The notes: generated by a model not told the origin, from the letters alone. Counted from the stretch's first letter, positions 16,909-26,120 are shown. The stretch: 43,587 nucleotides of DNA from JBBQXY01 sp051004815 (GCA_051004815.1 JBPCJY010000262.1:1-43587), one strand, 5' to 3'. Program-made: numbers and translations.

Positions 16909-17700
16909 CTATTTCGTGCCATAGCGCAGTTCACGCCCTGCCACTGCGCCGTGATACCATGGCAGAGCGAGCCGTTCAATCACCGAAACCAATCCGAATA
17001 ATAGTAAACTAAGCAGCGCCGTTACCAGTATTGCCGCGAAGACCTGCACCGTAGCAAACGAATTCGCCTCTCGCTGCATAAAGATACCCAATCCCTTCTC
17101 CGCTCCCACATATTCCCCAAAAATAGCTCCCGTCACACTGTAGGTCGCGGCTATGCGTAGCCCAGAGAAAAATGATGGCATCGCCCCCGGCAAACGCACT
17201 AACCAGAGCATCTGCCAGCGCGACGCACGCATACTTTTCAGCAACTTCAGCAGTTCCGGTTCCGCTCCCGCTAAACCATCCGCACACGCCACGGCTATAG
17301 GAAAGAAGCAGTACAGCGTTACCACCACTATCTTCGGCCCTATCCCGTACCCGAACCAGATCAGTAGTAACGGGGCCAGCGCGATAATTGGAATTGTTTG
17401 CGAAATGACCAGCAGAGGATAGATGGCACGCCGTACCCAGCTTGAAATATCCAGCAGCACCGCCAATACCAACCCCAACAACGTTGCCGCTAAAATGCCC
17501 AGTACCGTCTCCAGCATCGTCTGCACCGTGTTGTCGTAAATGACGCTCCCATTCGCGAACAACACCTGCACTACAGCGATGGGCGTAGGCAACACCTGCG
17601 CACTAATATGTTCAGCCTGTACAGACAATTGCCACAACGCCAACAATGCCACCACCAACACAAACGCTGGTCCGTAACCTGCCAACCGGCGCAGTCTCAT
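16909..17700 (-). CDS. thiX: Thiamine-precursor ABC transporter permease (ThiX-like)
   Basis: 263 aa, with about six transmembrane helices (SsuC/TauC-type binding-protein-dependent permease). The cytoplasmic coupling loop is seen around EPELLKLLKSMRASRWQMLW. GAIFGEYVGAEKGLGIFMQR is the family-typical segment. The start ATG overlaps the TGA of thiZ by 4 nt, and the thiY start follows 12 nt after the stop, so the three are translated together. Substrate assignment to a thiamine precursor comes from the riboswitch and the ThiY partner, not from the permease itself. Confidence 0.9.
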   Translation of the reverse strand: MRLRRLAGYGPAFVLVVALLALWQLSVQAEHISAQVLPTPIAVVQVLFANGSVIYDNTVQTMLETVLGILAATLLGLVLAVLLDISSWVRRAIYPLLVISQTIPIIALAPLLLIWFGYGIGPKIVVVTLYCFFPIAVACADGLAGAEPELLKLLKSMRASRWQMLWLVRLPGAMPSFFSGLRIAATYSVTGAIFGEYVGAEKGLGIFMQREANSFATVQVFAAILVTALLSLLLFGLVSVIERLALPWYHGAVAGRELRYGTK

Positions 17701-18467
17701 TGTCCTTGCTCCTTCATCAATAAAGCTACCAGTTCCTGCTCCAACTGCACCGCCTCTGTCAAAGCCAGATTTTCCTGCCGTCGTGGGCGCAGTAAATTCA
17801 CCTCCACTACGCGCAAAACTCGTGCCGGTCGCGCACTTAGCACATAGATACGATCAGACAACAGGATCGCCTCCCGTACATCATGCGTAATAAAAAGCAC
17901 GCTGGAATGGAACATTTGCCACAGTTCAAGCAACCACATCTGCAATGAGAGCCGTGTCAGCGCGTCCAACGCCCCAAACGGTTCATCCAGCAACAGAAAG
18001 GCCGCATTAAACAGCACTGTACGCAGCAAAGCCACGCGCTGGCGCATCCCACCGGAGAGCATGGCTGGATAACTCTGCGCGAAATCGGCCAATCCAAATC
18101 GCTTGAGCAATTCATGTGCCTCCATCTGTGCCTTCTTGCGTGGCACGCGCCGCACATCCAATCCCAACATCACGTTCTCCTCCACTGTCCGCCACGGCAG
18201 CAGCAAAGGTTGTTGTGGCATATATCCCGCCTTGCCCGCCCGTACCGCGTCCGCATCCCCATCAATAGCCACCACACCCGCGCTGGGTTGCTCGATACCC
18301 GCCACAATCGTAAAAAGCGTGCTCTTCCCGCATCCACTCGGTCCAATCACCGTCACAAACTCCCCCACAGCGACCGTCAGATCAATCGACGCGAGCGCGG
18401 CCACACTCTGTCGCCCATTGCGATAGACTTTAGAAACATCCTGTACCAAAAGTTTAGGTGCTTCCAT
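17697..18467 (-). CDS. thiZ: Thiamine-precursor ABC transporter ATP-binding protein (ThiZ-like)
   Basis: 256 aa. Walker A is GPSGCGKST, the signature is LSGGMRQRVAL, and Walker B is FLLLDEPFGALD followed by the switch His in FITHDVREA. It hydrolyses ATP to drive import with the ThiX permease. ATG at 18467 is chosen because GGAGG lies 8 nt upstream, inside the longer frame that starts at 18482. It is the first gene after the TPP riboswitch and its terminator. Confidence 0.92.
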   Translation of the reverse strand: MEAPKLLVQDVSKVYRNGRQSVAALASIDLTVAVGEFVTVIGPSGCGKSTLFTIVAGIEQPSAGVVAIDGDADAVRAGKAGYMPQQPLLLPWRTVEENVMLGLDVRRVPRKKAQMEAHELLKRFGLADFAQSYPAMLSGGMRQRVALLRTVLFNAAFLLLDEPFGALDALTRLSLQMWLLELWQMFHSSVLFITHDVREAILLSDRIYVLSARPARVLRVVEVNLLRPRRQENLALTEAVQLEQELVALLMKEQGQ

Positions 18468-18512
18468 CCTCAACACCTCCATGGAAGCCTTTTCTGTCCA
18501 TTAGCACACAAA

Positions 18513-18549
18513 AAGGCCGCAATCCTGATATATGGAGGATTGCGGCCTT
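18513..18549 (-). terminator. Riboswitch expression platform: intrinsic terminator
   Basis: On the minus strand AAGGCCGCAATCCT (18549-18536) pairs with 18526-18513 and is followed by TTTTTGTG. It stands between the TPP aptamer and thiZ. GCGGC at the 3' side of the aptamer (18589-18585) can pair instead with GCCGC in the terminator's first arm, giving an antiterminator when TPP is absent. Confidence 0.85.
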
Positions 18550-18579
18550 CTGCTTCATAAAGCATGCGTGTAATCTAGC

Positions 18580-18680
18580 CGTTTGCCGCTTCCCTCCGCT
18601 GGAACTACCCAGATCAGGTTCATAGGGTCAGCAGCACGCCCGTTGCGCCTACCTCTCAGCCGATTGGCTCCCCTAGCAGC
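18580..18680 (-). ncRNA. TPP riboswitch (THI element)
   Basis: Reading the minus strand, the aptamer shows GGGGAGCC, then GGCTGAGAGG, and after a variable stem ACCCTATGAACCTGATCTGG followed by TAGTTCCAGCGGAGGGAAG. These are the conserved CUGAGA and ACCUGAUCUGG cores of the thi-box. The P1 strands GCTGC and GCGGC close the ends. It lies upstream of thiZ-thiX-thiY, with an intrinsic terminator downstream, so TPP should repress the importer at transcription. Confidence 0.97.
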
Positions 18681-19040
18681 GATATGTTGTGTTTATTCAG
18701 ACAGGTTAATGTGCATCAATACAAATCTATACCTATTATAGCGGATATGCCAGCCCCTGTGAAGAGGAACATAGCCCAATAAAAAGTGCCTCGCTATTGC
18801 AACCTATTTGAAGTTACTTCCCTTATATATTTATTAGAGAACGCCACGTTATTGAAGGGCTTATAAAAAGAAACACTATAAGCAGCACTAAATATACGTT
18901 TTCGGTCGAAAAATTTTATATAGACACGGGATCTCCGTCAATATAAAGTGTACGCATCAAATGTTGTGTATCCCTTGCACACTTTTGTTGTTCGCGGCGT
19001 TCCGCAAAGCACGCCAACAAGGATAGAATGGGAACAACCT
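18681..19040. other. Intergenic region between the TPP riboswitch and the next plus-strand gene
   Basis: About 360 nt, AT-rich. It must hold the promoter of the minus-strand thi operon and one for the gene at 19041, but no convincing pair of hexamers was identified. A plus-strand frame opens at GTG 18948 and runs into the next gene; its first 31 residues look non-conserved. Confidence 0.4.
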
Positions 19041-19649
19041 ATGAAAAGTAAACATAATGCCTTTAAGTTCATCCTCAAATGGATAACGTTATTAATCATC
19101 GCGTTTGTCGTATTGATAGCGTTCAGCAATGGTCGTGCTGACATCAGCGCACTACAAAATCTGCGTGGCTACTTTCCATTGAATGCGACAACGAAAATTG
19201 CCACCGTATGTGTCACCTCAACCAATGTACAAAACTCCTGGATGGTCTACCTTCATCAGTTTGATCAGAATGGAAATCAAACGAGCCAACAAAAGCATCT
19301 GGTCACGGGAGAACAAGTGTTGCTGCAAGGGGCCATCGTCCAGATGCGCTACCAGCAGCTGATGAGCCTGCTCAACTTGCAGTCCGGCTACAAACTGACC
19401 CTTCTGGAAGGCTCCTCCGCGGATGAGGGAAATAAGAAGGCCAGCCGTATCCCCTTGAACGGTGGAGAGGATGCTGAGTTTATCAATTTACAGAACAATC
19501 CGTCTCCCGTCGCCACAGCTTCATTAGATAGCCCGTTGCAACTGAAAGAGAAGGGGAAAACCTATGACCTTTACGCCACTGCCAGTGGACTGTCCGCTCG
19601 TCCAGATGCAAACCCGCCCAGTGGCTGTAGCCTTTCTCCTAACCACTAA
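19041..19649 (+). CDS. Hypothetical single-pass membrane protein
   Basis: 202 aa. A short basic cytoplasmic end (MKSKHNAFKFILK) and one transmembrane helix (residues about 11-32) precede an extracytoplasmic region of about 165 residues with mixed beta/alpha composition. No family was recognised. ATG 19041 is chosen because the basic-plus-hydrophobic start is there; the ribosome site is weak (GGGAAC), and a GTG at 18948 would add 31 residues. A 15-bp imperfect hairpin follows the stop. Its neighbour downstream is the transmembrane Ser/Thr kinase, but a functional link is not shown. Confidence 0.65.
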   Translation: MKSKHNAFKFILKWITLLIIAFVVLIAFSNGRADISALQNLRGYFPLNATTKIATVCVTSTNVQNSWMVYLHQFDQNGNQTSQQKHLVTGEQVLLQGAIVQMRYQQLMSLLNLQSGYKLTLLEGSSADEGNKKASRIPLNGGEDAEFINLQNNPSPVATASLDSPLQLKEKGKTYDLYATASGLSARPDANPPSGCSLSPNH

Positions 19650-19665
19650 TCATGGGCTTTGTAGA

Positions 19666-19704
19666 GCAGACTTATGATATCATATAGCGATATCATAAGC
19701 CTGC
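19666..19704 (+). terminator. Hairpin after the hypothetical membrane protein gene
   Basis: GCAG-A-CTTATGATATC at 19666-19681 pairs with GATATCATAAG-C-CTGC at 19689-19704, with one central mismatch and a 7-nt loop. The downstream sequence is T-rich. Confidence 0.7.
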
Positions 19705-19784
19705 TTCGCCTTTATTTATTTAAGTAAGCAAGCAAATCTCTATAATTATTGCGTCTCAAATTACTTCCAAATTTACTCTACTCA

Positions 19785-19793
19785 TGTTATACT
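19785..19793 (+). promoter_or_regulatory. Extended -10 promoter upstream of the Ser/Thr kinase
   Basis: TGTTATACT is an extended -10 element (TGn plus TATACT), about 90 nt before the kinase start. No good -35 hexamer is visible. Confidence 0.4.
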
Positions 19794-19881
19794 GTGTCTG
19801 ATTGCCAGATAGTTTTGCTTTGCACTTGTAGTGTGTTCTCTTTATGCCCTTTCCTTAACGTATCGCATACGAGGTAATACA

Positions 19882-21831
19882 ATGCATCTGAAAGGACATC
19901 TTTTTGGCCAATACCGTTTTCAAGACCTCTTAAAAAGAGGGGGCATGGCTGAAGTTTATCTCGCCAATGATGAACGCTTGGATCGTCAGGTCGCCATTAA
20001 AGTTATTTGGACCGATTCTTCCCATTATGATGACATTGAGAATGCCCGTGAAGCCGTGCGCCTTTTCCTGCGTGAAGCACGAACACTTGCCAAATTTGAC
20101 CATCAACACATCCTGCCCATTTTTGACTCAGGGGAAGGCCAGCTTCCCGATGTTTCCTTTATGTATCTGGTCATGCCGTACCGCCAGGAAGGTTCTCTCT
20201 CCGATTGGCTACACAATTATGACAAGATGGAACAACTCTCTATTTGGGATATCAATCGTATTGTTCAGCAAGCGACCAGCGCACTCCAGTATGCCCATGA
20301 CTTCAACATCATCCACCAGGATGTCAAAACCTCCAATTTCCTGATTTATGGCAAAGCACAATTCCCCAGCCAATTAGAGCTACAATTGGCCGACTTCGGC
20401 ATCGCCAGATTTATGACAACCACCAGTAAAACTCAGGAAATTCGCGGCACTCCACGCTATATGGCTCCTGAGCAGTGGGATAATCACCCCAACACTGCCA
20501 CAGATCAATACGCCCTTGCAATAATGGTTTATGAACTTCTGGCCGGACGCCCGCCTTTTATGGGTACCACCAAAGAACAGCTTTGGCATCAACACTGCCA
20601 TGTGTTGCCACAACCTCCTGGTGAGTTCAACTCCCATATTCCCAAAAGTCTCGACGCTGTCATCCTCAAGGCTCTTGCAAAGCATTCTTCCGATCGCTTC
20701 GCATCAGTAGCCACCTTTGCCACAGCTTACCGACAAGCCATTCTCAATAACCATCATATCCCCCTTCCTGTGACCCATGCTAGATCAGCAGCACCTGCGT
20801 CGCTTTCCAGTCTTATTACAGTCGAACGAACGGTTCCCATGTTGCCTCCGTCCGCAAGTGACCAACAGGATTTCCCCCCACCAGACGAACCTCCAAAGCA
20901 TCGTTGGGGAAAAATAATCGTCCTTTTGGGCTTGATTTGTGTATTATTGCTAGGAAGCGGCGGCATGCTCTACCTGACCTGGTCTTATCAGCAAAAAGTC
21001 TTTACAGATTCAACCGCTACAGCCTCGGCCTTCACTCCAATTACAGGTACCGGGCCTCAAACCTTCGCTACTCGCCAAACGGATACGACAAACGCCACCG
21101 CTACAAACACAGCCTTTGCACAAGAAACCACCATCGCTAATGCTGCTGCGGCCTACGCTACAGCCACACAAACATCCCTTATGCAAACGACAGTGGCAAA
21201 GAACGCTACCGCGACAAAGATCGCCTCTGATAGTACTACCGCCACTGTCTGGGCTGGCATCACCAGCGGCACGCTTATTTTCAATGACCCACTTCAAGAC
21301 AACAATTCAAACAGCAATTGGGATGCCAGTGCAGCTGACTCAACTAACAACAACTGCTCATTTACCGGTGGACAGTATCATGCGACTGTCCAGCAAACAC
21401 TCTATCCTGTTCAACCATGCTTTGCTCAGAATACCGATTTTGCCAATTGCACCTATCAAGTCACGATGTCCATCTTAACCGGCGACCAGGGTGGCCTTAT
21501 CTTTCACGGCAATGAGAACAACGGAACATTTTACTACTTCTACATCAATATCGATGGTTCGTTTGGCCTCGATATTTTTAGTAACAATTCCTACCAAACC
21601 ACACTACAGGATGGCATCAACACAGCCATAATTACTGGACAAAAACAAATAAACCACCTCACTATCACAGCCACAGATTACACCTTCCAACTGTACGTGA
21701 ACAAATCACTCCTGGCAACCGTTCCAGACAATCAAAGCAGCTTTAGTCACGGCGAGATCGGTGTCGCGGCCTGGAGCAAAGGCAAACCCACCGATGTCGC
21801 CTTCACCAACGCCAAAGTCTGGCAAAAGTGA
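19882..21831 (+). CDS. Transmembrane Ser/Thr protein kinase with extracellular beta-sandwich domain
   Basis: 649 aa. The kinase domain spans residues about 10-275: GGMAEVYLA glycine loop (its first Gly is replaced, KRGG), VAIKVIW lysine, catalytic loop IIHQDVKTSNFLI, ADFGIARF, and APEQWD. HQD instead of HRD makes it a non-RD kinase, but the catalytic Asp, Lys and Asn are kept. A Pro-rich linker leads to one transmembrane helix (about 343-365), then a Thr/Ala-rich stalk (about 372-455) and a C-terminal beta-sandwich (about 462-649) like the gene at 3792. ATG 19882 has GAGGT 7 nt upstream. It probably senses an external ligand, perhaps wall glycans; that is inference. Confidence 0.9.
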   Translation: MHLKGHLFGQYRFQDLLKRGGMAEVYLANDERLDRQVAIKVIWTDSSHYDDIENAREAVRLFLREARTLAKFDHQHILPIFDSGEGQLPDVSFMYLVMPYRQEGSLSDWLHNYDKMEQLSIWDINRIVQQATSALQYAHDFNIIHQDVKTSNFLIYGKAQFPSQLELQLADFGIARFMTTTSKTQEIRGTPRYMAPEQWDNHPNTATDQYALAIMVYELLAGRPPFMGTTKEQLWHQHCHVLPQPPGEFNSHIPKSLDAVILKALAKHSSDRFASVATFATAYRQAILNNHHIPLPVTHARSAAPASLSSLITVERTVPMLPPSASDQQDFPPPDEPPKHRWGKIIVLLGLICVLLLGSGGMLYLTWSYQQKVFTDSTATASAFTPITGTGPQTFATRQTDTTNATATNTAFAQETTIANAAAAYATATQTSLMQTTVAKNATATKIASDSTTATVWAGITSGTLIFNDPLQDNNSNSNWDASAADSTNNNCSFTGGQYHATVQQTLYPVQPCFAQNTDFANCTYQVTMSILTGDQGGLIFHGNENNGTFYYFYINIDGSFGLDIFSNNSYQTTLQDGINTAIITGQKQINHLTITATDYTFQLYVNKSLLATVPDNQSSFSHGEIGVAAWSKGKPTDVAFTNAKVWQK

Positions 21832-21937
21832 CCAGCACCACCACAAAAAAGAGATTCCAATCCCCAGCAATACATTGACACCCAACCCATTATCTCATAC
21901 ACTCTACTCAGAACAACAGCAGAGAGGCAAACAACCA

Positions 21938-22813
21938 ATGAGAACACAATCCAGCGACACCAGCCCCGAAGCCGAACGCGTACAAATCGAATTGATACGG
22001 AAAGCTCCAATCACCAAACGCGTTGCTCTGATGGCAGAATTAAGCCAATTTCTCATCGAAGCACATAAACAAGGAATAAGGCAAACACATCCCAATACCA
22101 ACGAAAAAGAGGTAGGATTAATCTTCGTCGCCAACAATTACAGCCAAACCTTGGCTGATAAATTAAAGGTATATCCACCAGCCACAAGAATAACCAATAC
22201 TACACCACATACATATCACCTTTTCGACGCACTAACCCCCATCGTCACTGCATTAGAACTACTTGGTGTCACATATTATTTGAGTGGAGCCTTCGCCAGC
22301 GCATTCTACGGTATTTTATCAACCACTATTGAAGCCGCCCCTGCCGAGACACTACAATTTGTTGCCAATCTCCAGCCCGAACACATCCAACCGTTCTCAG
22401 CACTACTTACCAATTCCTACTACATCAACATCAATGCAGTACGAGATGCCATTCAACGGAAAGGCCTCTTTAACCTTATCCACCTGGAAACAATCTTACC
22501 AATCAACATCTCCATCCCCAAAGCCCGTCTATTCGACCAGGAAGAACTCCATAGAGCACAGCTACAACCTCTAATGAAAGATACGCGCCCTTTCTACATC
22601 GCCTCACCAGAAGGCATCATCCTCAATAAACTCGAATGGTACAAAATGGGCGGAGGTGTCTCCGACCGCCAATGGAACGACATCCTCGGCGTCCTCAAAG
22701 TCCAGGGCACCAACCTCGATATGCTCTACCTCCACCGCTGGGCCATCGCCTTAGAAGTTGTCAATCTATTGCAAACAGCATTAGTAGACGCAGGTTTGGC
22801 AGAGGGGAAATAA
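21938..22813 (+). CDS. Nucleotidyltransferase-like protein with fused N-terminal helical domain
   Basis: 291 aa. Residues about 1-75 (KAPITKRVALMAELSQFLIE and RQTHPNTNEKEVGLIFV) form a helical module that I recall as a separate small protein beside nucleotidyltransferase genes in other phyla. Residues about 95-291 resemble AbiEii/DUF6036-type minimal nucleotidyltransferases: LLGVTYYLSGAFASAFYGI (strand-helix carrying the Gly-Ser-type motif), and IASPEGIILNKLEWYKMGGG near the C-terminus. The canonical GSxxxGxxxDxD triad is not evident, so activity is doubtful. ATG 21938 has GAGAGG 10 nt upstream. No partner antitoxin-like gene is adjacent. Confidence 0.6.
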   Translation: MRTQSSDTSPEAERVQIELIRKAPITKRVALMAELSQFLIEAHKQGIRQTHPNTNEKEVGLIFVANNYSQTLADKLKVYPPATRITNTTPHTYHLFDALTPIVTALELLGVTYYLSGAFASAFYGILSTTIEAAPAETLQFVANLQPEHIQPFSALLTNSYYININAVRDAIQRKGLFNLIHLETILPINISIPKARLFDQEELHRAQLQPLMKDTRPFYIASPEGIILNKLEWYKMGGGVSDRQWNDILGVLKVQGTNLDMLYLHRWAIALEVVNLLQTALVDAGLAEGK

Positions 22814-22826
22814 GTATACAAAACAA

Positions 22827-22912
22827 AAGCTGCTGTGGAAGCAGCTTCAGATTAAGAGGGAATAGCAAACGAGCCACCTTTGTGGTGGCTCGTTTGCTAT
22901 TCCCTCTTAATC
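22827..22912. terminator. Tandem hairpins between convergent genes
   Basis: A small stem (22827-22834 with 22840-22847) follows the nucleotidyltransferase-like gene. A perfect 29-bp hairpin follows it, arms 22850-22878 and 22884-22912 with a 5-nt loop. The second ends 8 nt before the nuoN stop, so it can terminate transcription from both sides. Confidence 0.8.
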
Positions 22913-22919
22913 CTTCTCC

Positions 22920-24470
22920 TTACCGCCCCAACAAAAACGCCAACAAACTATTCGCCGCCGGACTGGCTACCGCCAGCACCGCTTGCGCCACAAAGAAAAT
23001 CACAATCAGAGCAGCCGACGTCAGCGCAAGGGATGTCCCCAAACTATACGGCGTCACCAGACGGTCTTCCTTGAGTGGCGCATCAAAGTACATAGACTTG
23101 ATCACACGTCCATAGTAGACCAGCGACACAATCGTATTGATCAACGCCACAATCACCAGTGCCGTCAACCAACCGCCTTCCAGGGCATGACCAGCAGCGA
23201 TCAGAGCTTGTCCCTGGCCCCAGGCAGCCGTGAAAATCACCAGCTTACTGATAAAACCCGCCAGCGGCGGAATACCAGCCAGTGAGAGTAAGCATAGAGC
23301 CGTCCCCAAACTCAACAGTGGCGCACGTTTCGCCAGACCGCGGAAATCCTCGATGCGTTCGCCACCTGTCGCATTCGCCAGCGCGATAATGCCGGAGAAA
23401 GCCCCCAGGTTCGTAATCACATACACAAAGATAAAGAACAGCACTGCCGTGTTCCCATCCGACTGGTTACTCGCGAGGCTCGCCAGGAAGCCAACCAGGA
23501 TATAGCCCGCCTGCGCAATACTGGAATAGGCCATCATGCGCTTGATATTGCTCTGCACCGCCGCCACCACATTACCCAGCGTCATCGTCATAATCGCTAC
23601 AATCGAGATCACGATAATCAGTGCTGAGATATTGCCAAAACCCAGGCCGCCATCGATGAAGACACGGATCAAAGCCGCGAAACCCGCCGCCTTAGAGCCA
23701 ACCGAGAAAAAGGCCGTCGCCGGAGTTGGCGCACCCTCGTAGATATCCGGTGCCCACATGTGAAACGGCACCGCCGAAATCTTGAAGCCAAAGCCCGCCA
23801 GGATCAGTATACCCGCCACCAACTCCATGACGTTACCCTGCAAGGAAATAATCACGTTGCTGCTATGGATACCACTTTTGATCAACGTAGCAATGCCCAT
23901 CAAGTCAGTCGTACCCGTCAATCCATACAGCAGCGCAAAACCGTAGAGCAAGATTGCCGACGACATCGCCCCCAGCAGCACGTACTTTACAGCCGCCTCT
24001 GCCGAATGCTCATTCGTCCGCAACAAGCCGGCCATCACATAGAGCGGAATACTCGTCAGTTCCAGCGAAATATAAATGGAGATCAACTCTCCCGTACTCG
24101 CCATGAACATCATGCCCGTCACCGAGAAGAGCAAGAGCGTATAGAACTCGCCATCCGCCCTGACATATTTGCCCACATAGCTGTAGGATGACAGGAGAAT
24201 CACCGCCGCGATGATCAGGAAAACGATTTTGAAAAAGATAGCATATTGATCAACCACCAGCATATTAAAAAATGCGTGGTGGGCAACCGAGAAATCCAGC
24301 GTCAATGCTTGCAAAATGGCAAAAGCCATTGGCACAACCAGCCCCGCCAGTGCGACCGTCACCGTCACAATACGCCGCTTGGTGAACAGGTCTACCACCA
24401 GCACCACCAGTGCCAGCACCGTCAGGCTTAACTCTGGCGCAAGCAGATAGAGATCAGATACATGAAACAT
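22920..24470 (-). CDS. nuoN: NADH-quinone oxidoreductase subunit N
   Basis: 516 aa, polytopic membrane protein (about 14 helices) of the Mrp-antiporter-like family. The conserved Glu in ISLELTSIPLYVMAGL, the GFGFKISAVPFHMWAPDIYE loop with its Lys, and LAGIPPLAGFISK are typical of NuoN. It forms one of the proton-pumping channels of complex I. ATG 24470 is set by AAGGAG 7 nt upstream. It is the last gene of the nuoJKLMN operon, and its terminator is the 29-bp hairpin at 22850-22912. Confidence 0.95.
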   Translation of the reverse strand: MFHVSDLYLLAPELSLTVLALVVLVVDLFTKRRIVTVTVALAGLVVPMAFAILQALTLDFSVAHHAFFNMLVVDQYAIFFKIVFLIIAAVILLSSYSYVGKYVRADGEFYTLLLFSVTGMMFMASTGELISIYISLELTSIPLYVMAGLLRTNEHSAEAAVKYVLLGAMSSAILLYGFALLYGLTGTTDLMGIATLIKSGIHSSNVIISLQGNVMELVAGILILAGFGFKISAVPFHMWAPDIYEGAPTPATAFFSVGSKAAGFAALIRVFIDGGLGFGNISALIIVISIVAIMTMTLGNVVAAVQSNIKRMMAYSSIAQAGYILVGFLASLASNQSDGNTAVLFFIFVYVITNLGAFSGIIALANATGGERIEDFRGLAKRAPLLSLGTALCLLSLAGIPPLAGFISKLVIFTAAWGQGQALIAAGHALEGGWLTALVIVALINTIVSLVYYGRVIKSMYFDAPLKEDRLVTPYSLGTSLALTSAALIVIFFVAQAVLAVASPAANSLLAFLLGR

Positions 24471-24503
24471 ACAATAACTCCTTAACCTTAACCTCAATCT
24501 CTT

Positions 24504-26120
24504 CTAGCGCGAAGCTGTTACCCTGACCACATCCGTAATGTGTGTCAGAATATGATTCAGGCTGGGGGTAATCGCATTGACAAGAAAGCCCGGATAGATA
24601 CCCACAAAGACAATCACCGCCGCTAACGCGAAGAGCGGGATCGTCTCGCGCAAGGTAGCATCCGGCAACCGGTTCCACTTCGTATTAAATGACCCATAGA
24701 AGACCCGTTTGAGCATCCACAGTAGATACGCCGCCGTTAAGATCATCGTAAAGACACAAATCGTCGTGATCACCGACAAGCTTTGATAGCTACCAGTAAA
24801 GGCCATATATTCCGCGACAAACCCTGCCAGTCCTGGTAGCCCAAGGGAGGCCAAACCCGCAAAGGTAAAGAGCGTCGCCAGCATGGGCATCCTTTTCGCC
24901 ACACCACCAAAGACCGCGATCTCACGCGTATGCGCGTGATCGTAGATCACACCAACACTAAAGAACAGCATGCTCGTAATAATACCATGGCTGAACATCT
25001 GAATCGTCGCGCCCATCAAAGCCGCCATCCCAAAGGGATTGAGCGTGCCGTGCGTCAAATCAATCGAGGTTGCCGCCGCCGCGACCCCCAGCAGGATAAT
25101 ACCCATGTGACTCACACTGGAATAAGCAATGAGCTTCTTCATATCTGTTTGTACCAGACAGATTCCTGCGCCATAAATGATATTGATCACCGCAAGTACA
25201 GCCAGCCACGGTGCGAAAGCATTCACCCCAAAAGGCAGCAGCGTGAAGCAAATACGAATCAAGCCGTAGGCACCCATTTTCAGCAGGATACCCGCCAGGA
25301 TGACGCTAACTTCCGTCGGCGCATCCGTATGGGCATCGGGCAGCCACGTATGAAACGGGAACATCGGTATTTTGACCGCGAAAGCCAGGAAAATCAATAA
25401 GAACGTGAGCAATTGCAAACCCATCGTCACGCCAAATATATTGATCGTGCCATTGAAAAAGTGCGTCGCGAAGTACGGCATACTGGCGGTCGCTACACCA
25501 TGATTGCTCACATTCGTAAAGTAGAGCAGCAGGATACCCGCCAGCATGAAAACACTGCCAAAGAACGTGTACAGCAAGAACTTCCAGGCCGAATAGATAC
25601 GTCCAGGCATGCCATGCTTGATAGCCTCGTTGCCCCAGATACCGATGAGCAGGAACATAGGTGCCAGTTCCACTTCCCAGAAGAGGAAGAAAAGCAGCAG
25701 GTCAAGCGACAGAAATACGCCCATCACGCCAGCTTCCAGGATCAGCATCAAGGCCAGATATTCTTTGACCCGCACTTTTTCCCAGCCGCCAATCACCGCC
25801 AGCAGCGTCAAGAGCGCATTCAGGATCACCATCGGCAGGCTCAGTCCGTCAACACCCAGGAAATAGTCGACTTTTATGTCAACCGCACCAGCTTTGTAAT
25901 CAATCCACGGCAATTGAACCGAGTCTTTCAGATCATTGAGGTTGCCAAAGCCGTGGCCACCGCCCGCGATACGAAAGAAAATGATCACAGAAAGCACAAA
26001 GGTGGCTGCCGCAAAGAACAGGGCTAGCCAGCGTGCTATCGACTTGGGAGTAGCCAATACTGCCAGTGCGCCGATCACTGGCAGCAGGATAATCCAGGTG
26101 AGATCATAGGTAAATATCAC
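24504..26120 (-). CDS. nuoM: NADH-quinone oxidoreductase subunit M
   Basis: 538 aa. It has about 14 transmembrane helices with the NuoM features LFFLFWEVELAPMFLLIGIW (conserved Glu), VKIPMFPFHTWLPDAHTDAP (Lys helix and loop) and AYSSVSHMGIILLG. It forms the antiporter-like subunit between NuoL and NuoN. The start is GTG at 26120, with AAGGG 8 nt upstream. A 76-nt spacer with an imperfect hairpin (about 26140-26190) separates it from nuoL, the widest gap in this operon. Confidence 0.96.
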   Translation of the reverse strand: MIFTYDLTWIILLPVIGALAVLATPKSIARWLALFFAAATFVLSVIIFFRIAGGGHGFGNLNDLKDSVQLPWIDYKAGAVDIKVDYFLGVDGLSLPMVILNALLTLLAVIGGWEKVRVKEYLALMLILEAGVMGVFLSLDLLLFFLFWEVELAPMFLLIGIWGNEAIKHGMPGRIYSAWKFLLYTFFGSVFMLAGILLLYFTNVSNHGVATASMPYFATHFFNGTINIFGVTMGLQLLTFLLIFLAFAVKIPMFPFHTWLPDAHTDAPTEVSVILAGILLKMGAYGLIRICFTLLPFGVNAFAPWLAVLAVINIIYGAGICLVQTDMKKLIAYSSVSHMGIILLGVAAAATSIDLTHGTLNPFGMAALMGATIQMFSHGIITSMLFFSVGVIYDHAHTREIAVFGGVAKRMPMLATLFTFAGLASLGLPGLAGFVAEYMAFTGSYQSLSVITTICVFTMILTAAYLLWMLKRVFYGSFNTKWNRLPDATLRETIPLFALAAVIVFVGIYPGFLVNAITPSLNHILTHITDVVRVTASR

